Positions 1 to 4,900 of a DNA stretch of 10,858 nucleotides are shown piece after piece. The stretch is from NCBI GenBank assembly GCA_937892215.1, contig CALAVE010000006.1:1-10858 (forward strand), written 5' to 3'. The DNA comes from an uncultured Porphyromonadaceae bacterium (GTDB taxonomy: Bacteria; Bacteroidota; Bacteroidia; Bacteroidales; Muribaculaceae). Made by a program: the position numbers and the translations under genes. The notes beneath the pieces were generated by a model. It was not told the DNA's origin. It made no database searches and saw only the letters and a program-made list of their open reading frames with translations. How positions within the stretch are numbered: the stretch's first letter is position 1; the number at the start of each line of letters is the position of its first letter.

Positions 1-671
1 TAGCCGCAGACGTTGAAGGTCATCAGTCGCAGGCATTCCTCCTGCGCCGTGTCGTCGGCCGCGGCAAAGTTCAGCGGGATGTAAGTGCGTATCGCGGGGA
101 AGGCCGCTGCAAAGGCTGCTAGCGGAATCCACGCCCGTCGCCAGCGCATGGAGAGCATGACGAGCAGCATGGCCACGTTGAGCACCAGCACGGCAGGCAT
201 GGCGGTTTGGCGCAGGACGCAGAAGGAGGGATGGGCTTTGACGCCGCGGTCTTTGTAGCCTTGGTCGAAGGGGGAGAGAGTTTTTACGAGCTGTTTTTGT
301 ATGGCGCGGGCGAGCCTTCCGCCCGCTCCCTGCAGGTCGTAGCAGTAGGTTTCCGCGCCCCGCCCGCCGCCGGCGTTGACGTGGATGCTGACGTAGATGC
401 AGTTCTGCGGGCCGAACTTCTTGCAGATGCCATTGACGTAACGGCAGCGCAGCGAAAGTTCGGTGCTGCCCGGTCGCGGCACCTCGTCCGAGGGCATATC
501 GACGAACACGGTAAAACCGTGGGCTTCGAGCCGTGGCTTAAGCAGGTTGATTACTTCACGGCTGAACTTATACTCACGGAACTTGCCGTCGGGCGAGCGT
601 TTCCCCGGCACGTTAGAGCCGTGCGCCGTGCCGAGGATAACGACTTTATGAGTTATGGTTGTGTTCTGCAT
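1..671 (-). CDS. N-acetylmuramoyl-L-alanine amidase, read in frame into a host EEP-family fragment (partial, open at window edge)
   Basis: Zinc-dependent amidase (Amidase_3 type) expected to cut the bond between N-acetylmuramate and L-alanine in peptidoglycan, the likely phage endolysin. Residues 10-163 fit the family: His17 in LGTAHGS, Glu33 in FREYKFSRE and His97 in YVSIHVNA are the expected zinc ligands, and the block GVKAHPSFCVLRQTAMPAVLV precedes the place of the catalytic Glu. At residue 164 Leu stands where Glu is expected. From there the frame continues as two hydrophobic segments (about 159-174 and 183-195), a PLNF motif and then LRLMTFNVCG, which is the start of a membrane-anchored endonuclease/exonuclease/phosphatase protein. 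The frame is still open at base 1 (223 codons seen). Start is the ATG at 671, 18 bases after the stop of the upstream gene. It is the last gene of the leftward lysis group. The amidase call is firm; the EEP call for residues 164-223 is from remembered family similarity. Confidence 0.82.
   Translation of the reverse strand, partial: MQNTTITHKVVILGTAHGSNVPGKRSPDGKFREYKFSREVINLLKPRLEAHGFTVFVDMPSDEVPRPGSTELSLRCRYVNGICKKFGPQNCIYVSIHVNAGGGRGAETYCYDLQGAGGRLARAIQKQLVKTLSPFDQGYKDRGVKAHPSFCVLRQTAMPAVLVLNVAMLLVMLSMRWRRAWIPLAAFAAAFPAIRTYIPLNFAAADDTAQEECLRLMTFNVCG
183..200. other. Amidase / EEP junction, candidate attachment site or chimeric join
   Basis: Codons for Met-Pro-Ala-Val-Leu-Val (200 down to 183) fit both the end of a phage amidase (PAVLVE) and the first membrane segment of Bacteroidales EEP-family proteins (PAVLVLN-like). 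Upstream residues match only amidase and downstream residues match only EEP protein. The switch therefore falls in a short stretch compatible with both, as expected for a recombination core of up to ~18 bp, or for an assembly chimera. No second copy of the core is present in the window. Confidence 0.5.
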
Positions 672-689
672 TTTGGTAAACTTACAAGG

Positions 690-1094
690 TTAACCATCAA
701 ATTCAATTGAATTCCCACAATGAAACATTTGATCACCAAAGTCGCCATGTGGTCCGAATGACTTAATAGTAAGACCCGCAGAGTCGTTCTGAATAATGTG
801 GAATTTGCCGCTATCAACAATGTAGTTGTCGTTCCCGGGATTGCGCCCGATATATACGACACGTCTTCCTGCGAGTAAAGCCTCAAAGACTTCCTGCGCA
901 CTAACATCAACGATGTTGGTAGCGAAGTTGTGTTCAAAGCGGATGATAAGTGGCTCTTGGGCGTTGCCGCCTTCGGCTTCGCCGGATCCTGCGGCAATGT
1001 CGTGCATCTTGCCGTCGCTGCCCTTGTACTGCACTGACCGCTCTCCGCCTACGGTGACTTCCTGCGGTCTGATGTTCATTACTCTCTTTTTCAT
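690..1094 (-). CDS. Hypothetical phage protein, paralogue of the next gene upstream
   Basis: A 134-residue protein of unknown function. Residues 1-33 (MKKRVMNIRPQEVT, then GERSVQYKGSDGKMHD) are nearly the same as the start of the gene at 1098-1574. After a Gly/Ala/Glu-rich linker (about 35-46) the C-terminal domain is different and looks beta-rich, with no motif I recognise. No signal peptide or membrane segment is visible. Its start follows the upstream stop (1098) by three bases, so translation is probably coupled. It sits between the holin group and the amidase. An accessory or virion-tip role is possible from position alone, but this is not shown by the sequence. Confidence 0.75.
   Translation of the reverse strand: MKKRVMNIRPQEVTVGGERSVQYKGSDGKMHDIAAGSGEAEGGNAQEPLIIRFEHNFATNIVDVSAQEVFEALLAGRRVVYIGRNPGNDNYIVDSGKFHIIQNDSAGLTIKSFGPHGDFGDQMFHCGNSIEFDG
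1054..1083 (-). repeat. Direct repeat copy 2 inside the paralogue pair
   Basis: Thirty bases identical to 1534-1563, offset by exactly 480 bases. The wider 74-base stretch 1021-1094 differs from 1501-1574 at 11 positions by eye, about 85% identity. It encodes the shared N-terminal module. Confidence 0.85.
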
Positions 1095-1097
1095 AAC

Positions 1098-1574
1098 TTA
1101 TGCGTTGTTTATGAACAGTCTAATCTCATTACTTGTCTTGTTGACGTATGCGTCAATGACATCTGTTTTATTACCTGCAAGTGTTCCCTCAAGCCGCACC
1201 TCACTCAAATCCGCATGGATTTGATTGGGACGCAGCAGGACAATTCTCTCATACGAGCCGGAACCTTTGGTGCGGAAGATAATCGTTGTGTTCGGGTCGG
1301 CAACGATGATGTCAACCAGTTCGCTTGCCGAGATTTCAGTCTTTGCCTCGTCGCAGGTGTAGGCGTTGAACTTTTTCTGTCCTCCGCCTACATATTGGCC
1401 GGAGAATACGAGTTCGTAGGCATTGGGATTGTTTACGACCGCATAGGATTGTGCGGTGTTGCCGCCGTCGGGCGCGACATCGTGGAACTTTCCGTCGCTA
1501 CCTTTGTAGCGCACTGACCGCTCGCCGTTCTCTGTGACTTCCTGCGGTCTGATGTTCATTACTTTCTTCTTCAT
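1098..1574 (-). CDS. Hypothetical phage protein, paralogue with shared N-terminal module
   Basis: A 158-residue protein. Residues 1-33 (MKKKVMNIRPQEVT, then GERSVRYKGSDGKFHD) match the downstream gene, followed by a short linker and an unrelated-looking C-terminal domain of ~115 residues. No catalytic motif, signal peptide or membrane segment is evident. The start ATG at 1574 overlaps the holin stop (ATGA overlap at 1571-1574), so the two are translationally coupled. The common N-terminus with a variable C-terminus suggests a docking module carrying exchangeable domains, but no function is assigned. Confidence 0.78.
   Translation of the reverse strand: MKKKVMNIRPQEVTENGERSVRYKGSDGKFHDVAPDGGNTAQSYAVVNNPNAYELVFSGQYVGGGQKKFNAYTCDEAKTEISASELVDIIVADPNTTIIFRTKGSGSYERIVLLRPNQIHADLSEVRLEGTLAGNKTDVIDAYVNKTSNEIRLFINNA
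1534..1563 (-). repeat. Direct repeat copy 1 inside the paralogue pair
   Basis: Identical over thirty bases to 1054-1083. The repeat lies in the codons for the shared N-terminal module, so it could be a site for recombination that deletes or fuses the two paralogues. Confidence 0.85.
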
Positions 1575-2125
1575 GGTTCGTCTGTTTCTGAAAAGTTAAT
1601 AACGGGTCGTTTACTCTCGATTTCTTGGTTGGATAAAATGCTCCCGCTCGCAAGGCTTTGAGCAAGCTCAGCCTCGTCTCGCTCAATCGCATTTTTCTTC
1701 GCCATCATTTCCATGGCCTGTGTGACGATGGCGGCGATGTCGTCTTTGTTCTTGACAATGACGTTGAAGGTGTTCGCCGCCTCTCGCAGTTCCTGCTTGT
1801 CGTGGGTGCTTTCAAGCACCGACTTCCATTCGCAGAAGATGTTGAACGCGCCCATGAGCATCGTGAAGAACGGTGCGGGCAACACAACGGAAGTCAGCAC
1901 GTCTATGCAGGACAAACAGAGCATCGGCAGGAAATACTTGGTGGCTTTCTCGGTGGTCATCTTCAAGGCTCGGCTTGTAGTGACCTGTCCGGCTTCTTTC
2001 GCCTTGCGCAGTCCGGCGACGAAATCGACGGCCATTGCCAGTATCACGGCAATGTATGCGATGGCGAGCCACACGGCATGAATGTGCAGTGATGCGTTTT
2101 TGAGGGTTTCGATAAGGAAATTCAT
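1571..2125 (-). CDS. Phage holin family protein
   Basis: Small membrane protein likely to permeabilise the inner membrane at lysis, so that the amidase encoded downstream can reach the cell wall. From the ATG at 2125 the protein is 184 residues. Hydrophobic segments lie at about 17-38 (IHAVWLAIAYIAVILAMAVD), 68-86 (YFLPMLCLSCIDVL) and 89-107 (FFTMLMGAFNIF). The motif VDFVAGLRKAKEAG, then TTSRALKMTTEKATKYFLP, is typical of the Bacteroidetes phage holin family. The C-terminal third is hydrophilic, helical and charged, probably cytoplasmic. A longer reading frame to 2158 exists, but the ATG at 2125 gives the expected N-terminus. It is first in a coupled group holin, paralogue, paralogue, amidase. 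No leftward promoter was found directly upstream, so read-through from the fibre promoter is likely. Confidence 0.85.
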   Translation of the reverse strand: MNFLIETLKNASLHIHAVWLAIAYIAVILAMAVDFVAGLRKAKEAGQVTTSRALKMTTEKATKYFLPMLCLSCIDVLTSVVLPAPFFTMLMGAFNIFCEWKSVLESTHDKQELREAANTFNVIVKNKDDIAAIVTQAMEMMAKKNAIERDEAELAQSLASGSILSNQEIESKRPVINFSETDEP

Positions 2126-2142
2126 AGATTTAAGTCTGATTA

Positions 2143-2174
2143 TTTGGTGGTTGAACAAAAAAACATTACTTTTG
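2143..2174 (+). promoter_or_regulatory. Orphan rightward Bacteroidetes-type promoter
   Basis: TTTG at 2143-2146, 20 bases, then TACTTTTG (TAnnTTTG) at 2167-2174. It faces a non-coding stretch and then the 3' end of the leftward fibre gene. No convincing coding region follows. An ATG at 2184 opens only ten codons before a TGA. Confidence 0.5.
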
Positions 2175-2189
2175 CGGTATCAAATGGCG

Positions 2190-2260
2190 GTGCTTTTGCT
2201 CTGCCTGACTATTTGAGTGTGCTGTTGCTCACTTTTATTATTCAAGGTGTGCCTTTGCTC
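2190..2260. repeat. Three iterons GTGCnnTTGCTC spaced 29-30 bp
   Basis: Copies at 2190-2201 (GTGCTTTTGCTC), 2219-2230 (GTGCTGTTGCTC) and 2249-2260 (GTGCCTTTGCTC). Start-to-start spacing is 29 and 30 bases, close to three helical turns, and the stretches between are T-rich and differ. This suggests protein binding sites on one face of DNA, or a degenerate ~30-bp tandem repeat. It lies just downstream of the orphan rightward promoter and upstream of the holin. Confidence 0.6.
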
Positions 2261-2266
2261 ACCTTA

Positions 2267-2290
2267 TTTTTTTGCACCTTGTGCAAAAAA
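2267..2290. repeat. Inverted repeat, T7-GCAC / GTGC-A6
   Basis: T-run 2267-2273 and GCAC 2274-2277 pair with GTGC 2281-2284 and A-run 2285-2290 around a CTT loop. The U-run would precede the GC stem in either transcript, so it is not a classical intrinsic terminator. A smaller inverted repeat, AAGGTG 2244-2249 / CACCTT 2260-2265, lies next to it. Confidence 0.6.
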
Positions 2291-2292
2291 GG

Positions 2293-2372
2293 GTTAGAGG
2301 AGTTAGGTTAGTGGTTAGAGTGGCTAACGCGGTGACGGCAAGTTCACTAACCGATAACCGCTAACCGCTAAC
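2293..2372. repeat. Inverted heptad-repeat element without a gene (4+4 units)
   Basis: Left arm 2293-2320 is four 7-bp units: GTTAGAG at 2293, GAGTTAG at 2300, GTTAGTG at 2307, GTTAGAG at 2314. Right arm 2345-2372 is four units in the opposite sense: CACTAAC at 2345, CGATAAC at 2352, CGCTAAC at 2359, CGCTAAC at 2366. The 24-bp centre has no gene. The layout matches the arms of the IVP element at 4470-4922, including four units per arm. It lies just past the stop of the fibre gene. Confidence 0.75.
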
Positions 2373-2374
2373 CT

Positions 2375-2389
2375 GCGAGCGACGCTCGC
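2375..2389. repeat. Hairpin abutting the heptad element and the fibre stop
   Basis: GCGAGC 2375-2380 pairs with GCTCGC 2384-2389 around a three-base loop, in the gap between the heptad array and the fibre-gene stop codon (2391-2393). No U-run follows on the leftward transcript, so termination is uncertain; it may protect the 3' end or be part of the repeat element. Confidence 0.6.
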
Positions 2390-2390
2390 A

Positions 2391-3881
2391 CTATCGCTCG
2401 AAGATCCATATTCGCTGCTTGTTGTTGTAACAAGTGGCGATGTGGAACGGTACAATGGGCGTGACGAGTCTCGACTTGTCGAGCAGGTCACGCTTGCCGA
2501 CTTTGTAGTTGGCGAAAGCGATGCCGTAGAGCAGACTCACGCGGCGCGGTTTGTAACTGTTATCGTCCTGTTTGAGCGTGAGGTCAATCCTCGTTTTGCC
2601 GAACGGAACGTAGGGCTGTCCGCCTCTTGGGTCGGTTTTTTCCGCGAGGAAAAACCGTGCCTCGCGCTGGTATTGTTCCAGTCCCTCGGTCTCAAACTCG
2701 TGTTCAAAAACATTGGTGGCGATTTTGACCAGCCCCATGTTGCCGACGGAGAGCGTGTCGGCTTTGCCGACCACGTTCCAGCCCTTGCGTATTTCGCCGT
2801 GCCCTTTGTTGCCCGATGGCGAAATGGTCTTGTTCCGTTTGCGTGAGTAACGGAACAGATAAGGCACATAGCCTTTCTCCCTCAGTTCGTCAACGCCACG
2901 CAGGTAGAGCAGATCTTTGCCCTCTACGATTTCGATGCCGAAATTGTAGAACGGGCGGAGTTCGGTGCTGCTGCCGCTGCCGCCAAACACTGCCTGGCGA
3001 AGTGCGTCAAGTTGCTTGACGTGCTGCGCCGTCATCACCCCTGCGCCATACTGTGAGGCTGCCGCGAGATAGAAACTCTGGTGTTCTATCTCACGCTCGC
3101 CTGTGGCGAGGTCGTAGCCGAACAGCATAATGCCCACCTTGTCGAGTGCGATGTGGAACACCTGCGCCGCGTTGACCACCGTCCCCGCGCCCTGCACGAT
3201 ACGCATTTTTGATTGCAGGGCGGTGATGTCAGTCTTGGCGGTGTTGAGGGCGGTGACTTGCGCCGCCGTCATGGCACCTGCTTGCGAGGCGGTAGCCGCC
3301 GCGATTTGGCATGTGCCCAGCCCTGCGAAGTCCTCACCGGTGCGCACATCGTGCTTGGTGAGAGAGAGCAGGATTTTGGTGGCGTTGCCGCTGCCTTGCC
3401 TGATGTCGGTCACGACAAAACCTGCCGCTTGAATCGCCGCCAACTGCCAGCCTTGCTGTTGGGCGGTGTTCTGCAAGGCGGTTACCGCCGAGCGCACCTG
3501 CGGCAGTGTTGTTTGCAGAGCCATAAGGGTCTGCACGTGGCTTGCGGTCATCACCCCGGCTTGCAGACTGTTCGCGCCGTACAGCACCACCGATGAGGAG
3601 AATGTGTCGCCGTTGCGCAGACTGCGGCCTTTGAGTGTGAGAAACATGTGCTCCATGTCAACCATGCCGGTAGCGTGGCTGACATCGTAAACGACGGTGT
3701 ACTGCGAGAGCATGGCTTTCCATTCGTCGAGGACTTTGCGCTCGGCATCGGTAGAGGCATTTTTGAGCAGATCGAGAATGTCCTGAAGAAGTTTCCCGAC
3801 GGTTTCCGGCGAGATACTTTCTTTCTCTGTCTCGACACGAAAAGCCGAAACGAGTGCGGATAGTTGGTTGGTATCAATCAT
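2391..3881 (-). CDS. Tail-fibre-like phage structural protein with internal repeats
   Basis: A 496-residue protein likely to be part of the distal tail or fibre, acting outside the cell in host contact. Residues 1-60 are helical, with the ESISPETVGKLLQDIL block common in Bacteroidales phage tail proteins. Three repeats of about 80-95 residues follow, each with a beta-rich stretch ending in AG(V/A)MTA then V-x2-L at 108-120, 201-213 and 280-292. The AG-x-MTA / AG-x-MSA signature is frequent in phage fibre repeats. A short GGSGSS linker at ~300-305 leads to a different C-terminal domain (~306-496) rich in Tyr, Phe and Arg that could be the receptor-facing or hub part. It has its own promoter (3919-3950) under a 30-bp dyad, so its expression may be controlled apart from the upstream operon. 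Fibre role is inferred from repeats and position. Confidence 0.65.
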   Translation of the reverse strand: MIDTNQLSALVSAFRVETEKESISPETVGKLLQDILDLLKNASTDAERKVLDEWKAMLSQYTVVYDVSHATGMVDMEHMFLTLKGRSLRNGDTFSSSVVLYGANSLQAGVMTASHVQTLMALQTTLPQVRSAVTALQNTAQQQGWQLAAIQAAGFVVTDIRQGSGNATKILLSLTKHDVRTGEDFAGLGTCQIAAATASQAGAMTAAQVTALNTAKTDITALQSKMRIVQGAGTVVNAAQVFHIALDKVGIMLFGYDLATGEREIEHQSFYLAAASQYGAGVMTAQHVKQLDALRQAVFGGSGSSTELRPFYNFGIEIVEGKDLLYLRGVDELREKGYVPYLFRYSRKRNKTISPSGNKGHGEIRKGWNVVGKADTLSVGNMGLVKIATNVFEHEFETEGLEQYQREARFFLAEKTDPRGGQPYVPFGKTRIDLTLKQDDNSYKPRRVSLLYGIAFANYKVGKRDLLDKSRLVTPIVPFHIATCYNNKQRIWIFER

Positions 3882-3892
3882 ATTGTTTTCAA

Positions 3893-3922
3893 TTTGTGAG
3901 GGAAATAAATTTCCGTCACAAA
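3893..3922. promoter_or_regulatory. 30-bp dyad over the fibre-gene transcription start (candidate operator)
   Basis: TTTGTGA 3893-3899 mirrors TCACAAA 3916-3922, and GGAAAT 3901-3906 mirrors ATTTCC 3909-3914 around a central AA. Thirteen of fourteen positions per arm match; the exception is the G/G pair at 3900 and 3915. It overlaps the -7 box (3919-3926) and the expected start point, so a dimeric regulator bound here would block or modulate the promoter. Confidence 0.65.
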
Positions 3923-3950
3923 AGTAGATTGATTGAGCGGTGGAGCAAAA
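3919..3950 (-). promoter_or_regulatory. Leftward promoter of the fibre gene
   Basis: On the minus strand TTTTG (3950 to 3946), 19 bases, then TACTTTTG (3926 to 3919). This has the same spacing as the promoter at 8954-8984. It lies in the 149-bp gap between the gp10-like and fibre genes, which otherwise holds no gene. Confidence 0.7.
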
Positions 3951-4030
3951 GACAAAAGAAAATGTTAAAATTGAGGGAGCGACCGAACTTTTTGCCGAGT
4001 TGTCGGTAATATTGTTGGGAGAAACTGCGC

Positions 4031-4459
4031 CTATATGTTCCGTCCGAAATTTTTATTGAGGGCGTTGCTCAAAATGCCAGTGAAAGTGCGCCCGATGTTA
4101 TCTTCATAGAACTCTTTGAGGTTCATTACTGAGGCATAATACTTGCGTGAGAACCACTTGCGGCGCTTGCGCTTCTTGGCACGGCCGAGATCGCCGGAGT
4201 TGCCACGAGGCGTTTCTCTGCCTGTGCCGTAGTCCTGCCACAAGCCATATTCGAGGAAGGTCTGTGTCAGACCCACCTCGAAGAAGCGTCCGTCGGCACG
4301 CACGGGCAACGCCTTTGGCGATGCCAACAGTGCCCCGGTATCAATGACACCTAACAGCGTGATTTGCTCTTGCCAAATCTTTAGCATGGTGTCATTGAAG
4401 CCGTCAACAAATTTTTTTCTTTCCTCAAGCGCTTGCGCTTCGCTTATCTCTTTCGTCAT
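4031..4459 (-). CDS. Phage gp10-like / tail-completion-type protein
   Basis: A 142-residue protein resembling small head-tail joining or neck proteins (HK97 gp10-like) in Bacteroidales prophages. Features are an N-terminal helix (about 7-37), VIDTGALLASPKAL at ~38-51, FLEYGLWQDYGTGRETPRGNSGD at ~68-90, a basic stretch AKKRKRRKWFSRKYYAS and a C-terminal helix. DTG-x-L near the start followed by an E-x-G-x2-x-D-Y-G-T-G block is typical of such proteins. Start is the ATG at 4459. The left arm of the inserted IVP element ends only ten bases upstream of it, so its native leader has been replaced and any coupling to the 171-aa gene has been broken. The assignment rests on pattern memory. Confidence 0.6.
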   Translation of the reverse strand: MTKEISEAQALEERKKFVDGFNDTMLKIWQEQITLLGVIDTGALLASPKALPVRADGRFFEVGLTQTFLEYGLWQDYGTGRETPRGNSGDLGRAKKRKRRKWFSRKYYASVMNLKEFYEDNIGRTFTGILSNALNKNFGRNI

Positions 4460-4469
4460 AGAAAAAAAG

Positions 4470-4497
4470 TATAGAGTTTAGGGTTGAGTGTTGAGAG
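4470..4497. repeat. Left heptad arm of the IVP element
   Basis: Four 7-bp units: TATAGAG at 4470, TTTAGGG at 4477, TTGAGTG at 4484, TTGAGAG at 4491. Read on the minus strand they are of the CTCTAAA type seen in the right arm. Confidence 0.75.
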
Positions 4498-4503
4498 AAT
4501 TTG

Positions 4504-4521
4504 TAATTTTGCAAGCAAAAT
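4504..4521 (+). promoter_or_regulatory. Promoter -7 box with overlapping dyad, IVP gene
   Basis: TAATTTTG at 4504-4511 fits TAnnTTTG and lies 20 bases before the ATG. A poor -33 (GTTG 4483-4486, spacing 17) falls within the heptad arm. ATTTTGC 4506-4512 and GCAAAAT 4515-4521 form a perfect dyad over the -7 box, which could be a self-regulation site. Confidence 0.55.
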
Positions 4522-4531
4522 CACAACAAAT

Positions 4532-4900
4532 ATGGATAATATTTACGCTTTTGAGAAGCTGGATGCTTGGAAACAAGCCAAAGAATTGGCGAAATTGGTT
4601 TACAAGTTGGTAGCCAAATTCCCACAGTACGAGCAATTTGCCCTGAGCAGTCAAGTGCGAAGGGCGGTAATCTCGGTTCCCTCTAATATAGCAGAGGGAA
4701 CTGGTAGAATGTCGATGAAAGAAAAGATCCATTTTCTTGAAATCTCTTATGGTTCGTTGGTAGAAACTTACTGCCAATTACAGATTGCAGTGGAGTTAAA
4801 CTATATCACAAGTGACGAGCTGGAGCAAGTTAAGCCTGTATTCTTCTCGACATCACGATTAATCAGTGGGCTGCGACGAAGTTATGAGGCGCAACACTAA
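4532..4900 (+). CDS. Four-helix-bundle protein, 23S rRNA intervening-sequence (IVP/S23) family
   Basis: A 122-residue protein of the IVP family (TIGR02436-like). The hallmark blocks are FEKLDAWKQAKELA (7-20), F-PQYEQFALSSQVRRAVISVP (30-50), SNIAEG (51-56), then FLEISYGSLVETYCQLQIA (68-86). The family folds as a basic four-helix bundle, and related Avd proteins bind nucleic acid in diversity-generating retroelements. A biochemical role for IVP itself is not established. The ATG at 4532 gives the family's usual N-terminus and length; an upstream TTG at 4484 lies inside the repeat arm and is unlikely. It is the only rightward gene inside the leftward operon and is flanked by inverted heptad arms, which points to selfish or repeat-linked mobility. 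It is not part of the phage structural programme. Confidence 0.93.
   Translation: MDNIYAFEKLDAWKQAKELAKLVYKLVAKFPQYEQFALSSQVRRAVISVPSNIAEGTGRMSMKEKIHFLEISYGSLVETYCQLQIAVELNYITSDELEQVKPVFFSTSRLISGLRRSYEAQH

Noticed and set aside
207..710. Plus-strand frame of 167 codons
   Set aside because: It lies opposite the amidase, which has clear catalytic motifs on the minus strand; the plus-strand product has no recognisable features.
2190..2260. CRISPR-like array
   Set aside because: Repeats are only 12 bp, imperfect, three in number, with 17-18 bp spacers and no cas genes.
2267..2290. Intrinsic terminator after the fibre gene
   Set aside because: The U-run is on the 5' side of the GC stem in both directions, so it lacks the required stem-then-U order.
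2184..2293. Short plus-strand frame (MAVLLLCLTI, then after a TGA a Cys-rich stretch) as a small toxin
   Set aside because: It is only ten codons long before the stop, has almost no leader after the promoter, and its composition follows from the TTGCTC iterons.
2633..2657. Hairpin with GCGA loop
   Set aside because: It lies in the middle of the fibre gene, made of T- and A-runs that encode Phe and Lys codons; no regulatory context.
2391..3881. Diversity-generating retroelement target
   Set aside because: No reverse transcriptase or template repeat is in the window, and the IVP protein is the S23 type without a linked retroelement.
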